Assembly (NCBI GenBank): GCA_051892875.1
Contig: JBJFGR010000139.1
Location: 1 to 30,990 of the forward strand
DNA: 30,990 bases
DNA from: JBJFGR01 sp051892875
Lineage (GTDB): Bacteria; Pseudomonadota; Gammaproteobacteria; Enterobacterales; Succinivibrionaceae
Reading direction: 5' to 3'
Both the position numbers and the translations under genes were made by a program. The notes beneath the pieces were generated by a model. That model was given only the letters and a program-made list of their open reading frames with translations, had not been told where the DNA came from and did not search any database. This document shows, piece after piece, positions 25,091 to 30,990 of this stretch; the stretch's first letter is position 1, and each line of letters begins with the position of its first letter.

Positions 25091-26431
25091 ATGAAGATTA
25101 TTCATACATCTGATTGGCATCTTGGACAAACTCTTCATGGTCATAGTCGAAATTATGAACATTTTAAATTTTTATCATTTTTAAAAAAATATATTTGTGA
25201 AAATAATATTGATGCATTATTTATTACAGGTGATGTATTTCATACATATATGCCTGCTAATAATATTGAAAGAATATTTAGTAATTACTTAAATGAACTA
25301 AGAGAAGTTAATAGTAATATTCAGGTTATTGTTATTGCAGGTAATCATGATGGAGCTTATAAATTTGATAATATGGGAAAATATTGTTCTTTAGGTAATG
25401 GTATCTATATTATTGGTTCTACACCTCGAAATATTACAGAAGAAGGTGATTATATCGACGTATCATCCTTAATAATTCCTTTAAAAAATAAAGACGGTAG
25501 AGTGGTTGCGTATGTAGCTGCAGTTCCTTATGAGCGCAGTTTAAGCCGATGCATAAACTTAATTTCAAAAGATGATAATGAAAATCCATCAGATGAAAAG
25601 TTGTTACAAGCTTTATATGAAAAAGTTTATAAAAAAATTGCGGAAATAAATAAAGATAATTTACCTGTTTTGGCATTAGGACATGCAACATTTATAAAAA
25701 AAGATAGTAGAAGTCACGAGTGTAGAGAATTAGAAATAGGGGGTATCGATGCTATGGATGCCTCAGTGTTGCAATCTCAGAATTACCGAGTAGATTATAT
25801 AGCCTTAGGACATATTCATAAATCTTATAATGTTGATGTTAATTGTAGGTATGCAGGTTCTCCAATACCAATGAATAAGTCTGAAATAAATCAAAAACAA
25901 GAATTTTCAGTAATAGATATAAATGAACATGGTATTGTTAGTCAAAAGTCCGTTGAGATCCCTCGTTTTGTTGAATTTATATCTATACCAGAAAGTGGTA
26001 ATGCAAAAGCATTGGAAGTTTACAAGATTCTAGATAATTTACCAAGAAATCAGGTTTCTAAAGATGAAAGACCATTTTTAAATATTGAAGTATTTATACC
26101 AAGAAATGGCGAAGTTTCAGAAACTGATAAAAGTGAAATTCGTTCAAAAATTAAAGAGAAGTTGCAGTCTATAGAAGATTATTATAGGCTCTGTAATTTT
26201 TCATATAACAATGAAGTTGTTGAAAATCTAAGTATATGTGATGATAAGGATGAAGATAGAAATATAGATCTTCATGATATAGATCCTAAAGATTTTTTAG
26301 AAATGTTTGTAGCGAATAAAAATTTAACTCAAAAATCTGAGCAATTTTATGAAGTGACTCAAGATATGATGAATCTATATTTAGATATAGTATCAGATGT
26401 TCAAAAAGAAATGAATAACCCGAAGGAGTAA
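25091..26431 (+). CDS. sbcD: Exonuclease subunit SbcD (Mre11-type nuclease)
   Basis: Catalytic subunit of the SbcCD complex, which cleaves hairpins and protein-blocked DNA ends at stalled or broken DNA. The Mn-binding calcineurin-type motifs are all present: D8-W-H10 (SDWHLG), G47-D48 (TGDVF), G84-NHD-87, LALGHAT and YIALGHIH. Length is 446 residues (E. coli 400), the extra being mostly C-terminal. The ATG has TAGGAGA 6 bases upstream. sbcC starts 5 bases after the stop, and the two must be cotranscribed. Confidence 0.96.
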   Translation: MKIIHTSDWHLGQTLHGHSRNYEHFKFLSFLKKYICENNIDALFITGDVFHTYMPANNIERIFSNYLNELREVNSNIQVIVIAGNHDGAYKFDNMGKYCSLGNGIYIIGSTPRNITEEGDYIDVSSLIIPLKNKDGRVVAYVAAVPYERSLSRCINLISKDDNENPSDEKLLQALYEKVYKKIAEINKDNLPVLALGHATFIKKDSRSHECRELEIGGIDAMDASVLQSQNYRVDYIALGHIHKSYNVDVNCRYAGSPIPMNKSEINQKQEFSVIDINEHGIVSQKSVEIPRFVEFISIPESGNAKALEVYKILDNLPRNQVSKDERPFLNIEVFIPRNGEVSETDKSEIRSKIKEKLQSIEDYYRLCNFSYNNEVVENLSICDDKDEDRNIDLHDIDPKDFLEMFVANKNLTQKSEQFYEVTQDMMNLYLDIVSDVQKEMNNPKE

Positions 26432-26436
26432 TAATA

Positions 26437-29400
26437 ATGAAAATTTTAAAAGTATCAGGAAAAAATATTGCTAGTTTAAGACATGAGTTTGAAATAAATT
26501 TTGAGGAAGAGTGTTTTAACAAATGTGGGGTGTTTGCAATAACAGGGCCTACAGGTGCTGGAAAAAGTTCTATATTAGATGCTATTTGTGTTGCCTTATA
26601 TGGTAATGCGGATCGCTATGAACGAGGCAATGGCAAATCAATAGTTGATGGTAAGAATTCTGGTAATGTTGTAAATCTTAAAACTAAAGGTGCAAAAGAT
26701 TGTTTTGCAGAAGTATGTTATGAAGGTAAAAATGGTGAACGTTGCATTAGTAGATGGGAAATTAAAACAAAAAAAGGCACACCAACGTTAACATTTTCAT
26801 TATTAGACAGAAGTGGTACTACAGTTGTGGGATTGCAAAAAGTTCGAGCAAAAAACGAAGAAATGCTTGGTTTGAATTGGGATCAATTTAGGAGAATTAT
26901 TGTATTACCACAGGGTAAATTCAATAATTTTTTATTTGCCCAACCTAGTGAAAGGGCTGCTTTATTAGAAGAAATAACAGGAACTAAAATTTATAAAGAA
27001 GTCTCAAAACGTGTACAAGAAAAGTATAAATTATTTGAAAAGGAAGTTGAATCACAACAATTTCTTATTGATAGTGTAAATTGTTTATCTCAGGATGATT
27101 ATAATGCTTTATTGGAAGAAAGAGAGTATGTATTAAAAGATGTAAATGAATATAAAAAAATATTATCAGCAATTGATAGTGCTAAAAAATTATTAGAAAA
27201 ACACCAGAATGCACAAAAAGAATCAATGGAAGCTGAAAATATTTTTAAGGATGCTGAACTTAATAAGAGGAATCAAAAACCCAAAAAAATATTAATAACA
27301 GATTATAATAATTTTATAAAGCATAAGAGTAGTTTTGATTTATTGTGTAGCGAAGAAGAAGAATTAAAGATTGCTAAAAATAAAAAACAAAAATATGAAG
27401 AAGATTTAGAAATAAATACTCAAAAAGAAAATAAGGCTAAAAAGGCATTTGAAGAAGCCCAAACCAACTTAACTGATTTTATAAGTAAAAAAAATGATTA
27501 TTCAAAAGATATTAAATCAGCTATAGAATTAGATGTAGAAATACAGACATTTGAAAAAAAAATTAATGAAGAACAAGAAATATTACAAGTAAAAAATGAA
27601 AAATTTAAAAATGTTAATAATGAAAAATTAAAAATCACTAATATAATAAAAGAATTAGAAAAAGAACAAAATAAAGCTGAAATAACCATAAAAAACAATG
27701 AGCTATTTAATTCTATAGTTGGGGATTGGTTATTTATTAATGATTTATTAATTAGTCAATTCAATGAAATAAATAAATTTGAACACAATAAAACAATCAT
27801 ACAAGATTCGGAGTTAAAAGCTTCACATCTAAATGCTAAAAAAGTAAAGTTACTAGATGAACATCAACGAAAAAATAATGAATTAAATAAACTTAAATCA
27901 AATTTAAATAACTTTAATGAAAATGAACTTCGTTGCAAAAAAAATGAACTAGATAATGAAATAGAAGAATTAAGAAAAAAATATTCATCGTTAAAGGATT
28001 TTATAATTGAATCTAAAAAGATTGTTGAATATAAAGAAGATATTAGTGCTAAGGAGAATGAACGTTTAAAAATTACTTCAGAAAACATTTCTTTATATGA
28101 ACAGAAAAAAGTTATTGAAAATGAATTATTAAGTTTAGGTAAATTGCATGATAAATATGAAAAAGAAAAAGAGCATGTTGTAGTTGAATCGAAATTGGTT
28201 GAATATCGTAAAGATTTAAAAGATGGGGAACCTTGTCCTTTGTGTGGCGCTATTCATCATAATATTTCAGAAGTTAACGATGAAGAATTACAGGCCAGAG
28301 TGAAAACTTTGGATAAAGAAGTTGCTAATTTAAAAGAGCAGATTGAATCAAAACAAAAAATATTAAATAAATCTGAAAATATTATAAGTAGTAATGAAGG
28401 CGTTGTTATAAGAATAAAAAATGATGTAAAAGGACTGCAAAAGAAATTAGAGGCACAGATTTTAATTATTAATGAAAAATTAAGAGATAAAGAAATTGAG
28501 CAAATTTCAGCTAACAATTCATTAAAAGACTGGAAAATATTAATAAGCAAAAAACAAACAGAGTTAGAATCTATAGAAAATGAAGGAAAAGCGTTAAAGG
28601 GTACTATAACTACAATTGATGAACAATTATGTTCAATAGCAACAGAAAATAAAGAAATTCTAAAATTTCAAGAGGAATTGAATAATTTAAAAGAAAATAT
28701 ATCAAATATAGAATTAGAATGTACAAAAATTAACTTGGATAAGTTAATAGAAAGTAATAAGGAATTACAAAATAGTATATTACTAAGAACTGAAAAAATT
28801 AAAAATAATATAAAATCAGAAGAATTATATACTTATCTTTTAAAAGCTCTAAATCAGCCAAATACTGATTCATGTAAAAATTGGCTTGAAAAAAATGTTG
28901 CGGAAAAAATTTCAGAAAAAAATGCTGCAAATACAAAATTATCAGATGTAAAAAATAAGATAGAAATAGAGAAGAACAATTTTAATAATATATGTAACCA
29001 GTATTATAGTGCTGATGAAGAATGTAAAAAAACTATAGCTAATATAAAAAAAATAGAAGCAAATTTAATTGATAAGAAAAAGAATAGATCTGGATTACTT
29101 GGTGGAAAAACTGTAGAAGATTTTGAAAATGAAGTTGTTATTAAAGAAAATACTTTAAAAAATGAAGAGTCTAAGGCAAAAGAATTATTAGAGATAATAA
29201 CCAAGTGTAGTACGTCTATACAAACAAATATTGAATCAATTGATAAAGATATAAAAACAAAGACTCAAGTTGTAGAAAGTAAAAGAAATGATTATAAGAA
29301 TTTGTTGATTTTATTAAACACTACAGATGAATATTTTAGAGATATTATTTCTAAAACTTCAGAGAATATAAAAAACATAGAAAAAGCTCTTAATGAAGCT

Positions 29401-30207
29401 GAAGAATGCTTAAAACAAGCAGAACAAAATTTTAATATAAAAAGGGAACTGCTAAAACAAAGAAACGATGAGTATTTAGAAATTATTAGAGGTTTACCTG
29501 TTGATGCAATTCAGATGGATAATTCTATCAACAAATCATTTGAAGATGATATTAATAAAAAATATCAGGAAAGGTCTTTAGAACTAGATAAAATAACAGG
29601 AAGTATTGTAGCAGATGATAATGCAAAGTCTAAAAAAGCAGAAATGAAAAAAAAATTGGAAGAATTTAAAATAAGTAATTCTACAATTGTTAATTTATAT
29701 CGATGTATTGGTCAGCCTGACGAATTTAATCGTTTTGCGCAATCAATAACATTTTCAAATTTATTAAATGTTGCAAATAGTTATATTAATAAATTTAAAC
29801 CAAGATATAAATTAAAAAGTTACGTGGATCAAGAAAATGGTGTTTGTGATGGTAATTTAAATTTAGTTGCAATAGACTGTCAAAATGCAGATGAAGAGAG
29901 ATTTGCTCATCAATTATCAGGAGGGGAAGCATTTATTGTTTCTTTATCACTAGCAATAGCATTATCTGACATAACTTCAAAAGGAAATTCAATAAAATCT
30001 TTATTTATTGATGAGGGGTTAGGTTCTTTAGATGCTGATTCACTTGATACAGTAATAACAGGATTAGAAAGTATTAATAATATTAATGGAAGAAATATAG
30101 GAATAATATCACATGTAGAAGCTTTAAAAGAAAGGGTTCAATTAAGAATTAATGTAGAGCCTGAGGATAGTAATATTGCAAGTAGTAAGATAAGAATATC
30201 TTACTAA
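26437..30207 (+). CDS. sbcC: Exonuclease subunit SbcC (Rad50-type ATPase)
   Basis: The SMC-like ATPase that opens and holds DNA for SbcD. Domains in order: N-terminal ATPase half with Walker A GPTGAGKSS (37-45) and Q-loop PQGKFNNFL (about 165-173); two long coiled-coil arms; the zinc hook C600-PL-C603; and the C-terminal ATPase half with signature LSGGE (1160-1164) and Walker B FIDEGLGSLD (1190-1199, D1192, E1193). All are intact. At 1256 residues it is longer than E. coli SbcC (1048), mostly by longer coiled coil, and is rich in Lys, Asn and Glu as fits the AT-rich genome. The stop is 17 bases before an ISL3-type inverted-repeat end, and no terminator is seen between. Confidence 0.96.
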   Translation: MKILKVSGKNIASLRHEFEINFEEECFNKCGVFAITGPTGAGKSSILDAICVALYGNADRYERGNGKSIVDGKNSGNVVNLKTKGAKDCFAEVCYEGKNGERCISRWEIKTKKGTPTLTFSLLDRSGTTVVGLQKVRAKNEEMLGLNWDQFRRIIVLPQGKFNNFLFAQPSERAALLEEITGTKIYKEVSKRVQEKYKLFEKEVESQQFLIDSVNCLSQDDYNALLEEREYVLKDVNEYKKILSAIDSAKKLLEKHQNAQKESMEAENIFKDAELNKRNQKPKKILITDYNNFIKHKSSFDLLCSEEEELKIAKNKKQKYEEDLEINTQKENKAKKAFEEAQTNLTDFISKKNDYSKDIKSAIELDVEIQTFEKKINEEQEILQVKNEKFKNVNNEKLKITNIIKELEKEQNKAEITIKNNELFNSIVGDWLFINDLLISQFNEINKFEHNKTIIQDSELKASHLNAKKVKLLDEHQRKNNELNKLKSNLNNFNENELRCKKNELDNEIEELRKKYSSLKDFIIESKKIVEYKEDISAKENERLKITSENISLYEQKKVIENELLSLGKLHDKYEKEKEHVVVESKLVEYRKDLKDGEPCPLCGAIHHNISEVNDEELQARVKTLDKEVANLKEQIESKQKILNKSENIISSNEGVVIRIKNDVKGLQKKLEAQILIINEKLRDKEIEQISANNSLKDWKILISKKQTELESIENEGKALKGTITTIDEQLCSIATENKEILKFQEELNNLKENISNIELECTKINLDKLIESNKELQNSILLRTEKIKNNIKSEELYTYLLKALNQPNTDSCKNWLEKNVAEKISEKNAANTKLSDVKNKIEIEKNNFNNICNQYYSADEECKKTIANIKKIEANLIDKKKNRSGLLGGKTVEDFENEVVIKENTLKNEESKAKELLEIITKCSTSIQTNIESIDKDIKTKTQVVESKRNDYKNLLILLNTTDEYFRDIISKTSENIKNIEKALNEAEECLKQAEQNFNIKRELLKQRNDEYLEIIRGLPVDAIQMDNSINKSFEDDINKKYQERSLELDKITGSIVADDNAKSKKAEMKKKLEEFKISNSTIVNLYRCIGQPDEFNRFAQSITFSNLLNVANSYINKFKPRYKLKSYVDQENGVCDGNLNLVAIDCQNADEERFAHQLSGGEAFIVSLSLAIALSDITSKGNSIKSLFIDEGLGSLDADSLDTVITGLESINNINGRNIGIISHVEALKERVQLRINVEPEDSNIASSKIRISY

Positions 30208-30223
30208 GAATAAAATATAGTTT

Positions 30224-30615
30224 GGCTCTTCGTGCGGTTGTGGGTTGAAATTGAGAGCTATGCTCCTATGAGCCCTTATTTATACAACTCTCATCCCTTT
30301 ATTTCCTCTGTTGGGAAGTGAAATTTTTATATTCGAATATCCTAACAGTATAATATCCTTTAAATTTTGAATGTTTTTAAAACCATATGCTTTGCGTATG
30401 AACAGCTTTATTTTATTGTTATTGACTCAACTTTTGCACTGTTTAACAGATATTTTATCGTGTTGAGTATGTGTTTTAGATGTCTCCTAATCTTATGGGC
30501 TAGTTCCTTAAAAACTAAAATTCTGCTATGTGAAGCTAACCAATGAAATTTTTTCAATTCAGCCTCTACTTCAGTGGATCTTTTAATTTTAAGAGTAATC
30601 TTAGTCTTTCCTTTA
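30224..30615 (-). mobile_element. Truncated, frameshifted ISL3-family element
   Basis: On the minus strand, WLASHSRILVFKELAHKIRRHLKHILN...NSAKVES (from about 30550 down to 30424) is followed, after a frameshift at about 30420, by NNNKIKLFIRKAYGFKNIQNLKDIIL... to the stop TAA at 30280-30282. 'ASHSR.......A+.I..H...IL' and 'NN.IK...+.AYG++N' are the C-terminal blocks of ISL3-type transposases. GGCTCTTCGTGCGG at 30224 is a good ISL3-type terminal repeat, so the right end of the element is there. The 5' part of the transposase and the other end are missing; the reading breaks into hsdS near 30610-30620. The first ten or so residues of the longest minus-strand frame here are antisense to hsdS. Confidence 0.7.
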
Positions 30616-30618
30616 ATA

Positions 30619-30713
30619 AATACGAACCTTGACAAGCTTATCACCTTCATCAACGCAAATTGGAAAAACTAAAGATGATTAAAAAATCAATGCTTGAAAA
30701 GATGTTTGTATAG
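30619..30713 (+). pseudogene. hsdS: 3' end of hsdS (type I restriction specificity subunit), frameshifted
   Basis: Reading NLDKLIT (625-645) and, one base out of step, LHQRKLEKLKMIKKSMLEKMFV-stop (645-713) gives the well-known HsdS tail 'LD.LITLHQRKLE.LK..KK.LL..MF+'. The two pieces meet in the ACCTTCAT context, where one C seems to have been lost. Only about 30 residues remain; the rest was probably removed with the ISL3 insertion or deletion. The stop codon shares the ribosome site of the next gene, as is usual for hsdS followed by hsdR. Confidence 0.75.
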
Positions 30714-30722
30714 GAGGTTAAA

Positions 30723-30990
30723 ATGACTTATAAAATTAATTATGATAATGAATTTGAATCTGAATTTGAAAAAGATCTCATAAATATGTTATTAGAAGAT
30801 AAATGATGGAAGGACGGTATACTACTTTATCCAACTGAAGATGAATTAATTTGGAATAGGGTAGATATTATTTATAAAAGAAACCTACAAGAATTTTATA
30901 TCAATATTGCATTAGATACCGTAATGAATACATTCATTGATTATGTTTATATCCTAAAAGAGAAAAAATACTTGAAGAACGATTGCTTCA
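30723..30990 (+). pseudogene. hsdR: 5' end of hsdR (type I restriction subunit) with nonsense codon, runs off the window
   Basis: ATG with a perfect AGGAGG (30712-30717) 5 bases upstream. The product MTYKINYDNEFESEFEKDLI..LLEDK is like the start of HsdR (MxxNxESEFExALIxxLxxKGW). A TGA at 30804-30806 follows where the family has Gly of KGW (GGA to TGA would need one base change). Past it the frame stays open: WKDGILLYPTEDELIWNRVDIIYKRNL then LDTVMNTFIDYVYILKEK, matching 'YPTE.DLI.NWA.I+..NN' and 'LTDTEM..II+.+..L'. Without the stop this would be an HsdR N-terminus, though several conserved residues have also changed. Whether the rest of hsdR exists cannot be seen. Confidence 0.7.

Noticed and set aside
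30408..30653. 81-codon minus-strand frame as an intact gene
   Set aside because: Its C-terminal part is ISL3 transposase but ends in a frameshift (SITIK), and its first residues are antisense to hsdS. It is a composite of two remnants.
30804..30806. TGA in hsdR as a sense codon (alternative code or selenocysteine)
   Set aside because: All intact proteins in the window use TGG for Trp, and moxR ends on TGA. Relatives have Gly at this place, not Trp or Sec, so a point mutation is simpler.

Overview
The window is strongly AT-rich chromosomal DNA of a Gram-negative bacterium, most likely a gammaproteobacterium. The signs are an outer-membrane porin, a lipoprotein with an E. coli-type lipobox, periplasmic proteins of the DUF2057 and DUF2799 families, an Enterobacteria-style TPP riboswitch and ThiE, and PutP, AsnB, CspD, InfA and SbcCD. 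A host-associated Aeromonadales/Succinivibrionaceae-like organism would fit, but that is a guess from AT content and gene style, not a demonstrated assignment.

Layout. 1-465: decayed tail of an IS1634-type transposase. 822-6465: thiamine operon, with TPP riboswitch, thiC, a thiD-thiE fusion, thiS, thiG and thiH, closed by a strong hairpin. 6469-10276 (minus): an NhaD/ArsB-like ion transporter, the sodium/proline symporter putP and a periplasmic DUF2057 protein. 10570-11580: porin. 11709-14679 (minus): asnB and an EamA transporter, the latter preceded by a 110-base G-free T-rich tract. 15031-15231: a small unknown gene followed by a structured hairpin. 15583-20972 (minus): a tightly packed MoxR ATPase / DUF58 / transglutaminase (TgpA-like) / exported AGE-type alpha-barrel operon. 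21198-22645 (minus): cspD, a Sel1-repeat membrane protein and infA. 22901-24343: a DUF2799 lipoprotein and a guanine-deaminase-like enzyme. 24406-24793 (minus): wreck of a membrane diguanylate cyclase. 25091-30207: sbcD-sbcC. 30224-30990: a truncated ISL3-type element abutting the 3' end of hsdS and the 5' end of hsdR, both visibly mutated.

How the genes work together. The thi operon makes the pyrimidine (ThiC, ThiD), the thiazole (ThiS, ThiG, ThiH) and joins them (ThiE) under TPP feedback, but no thiF lies in it. The MoxR operon pairs a cytosolic AAA+ ATPase with two membrane proteins, and is translationally coupled at its end to an exported sugar-epimerase-fold protein whose role is unknown; this is the best candidate here for an undescribed system. 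Recent gene loss is plain at three places: the transposase remnant at the left edge, the GGDEF remnant, and the ISL3/type I restriction wreck at the right edge.
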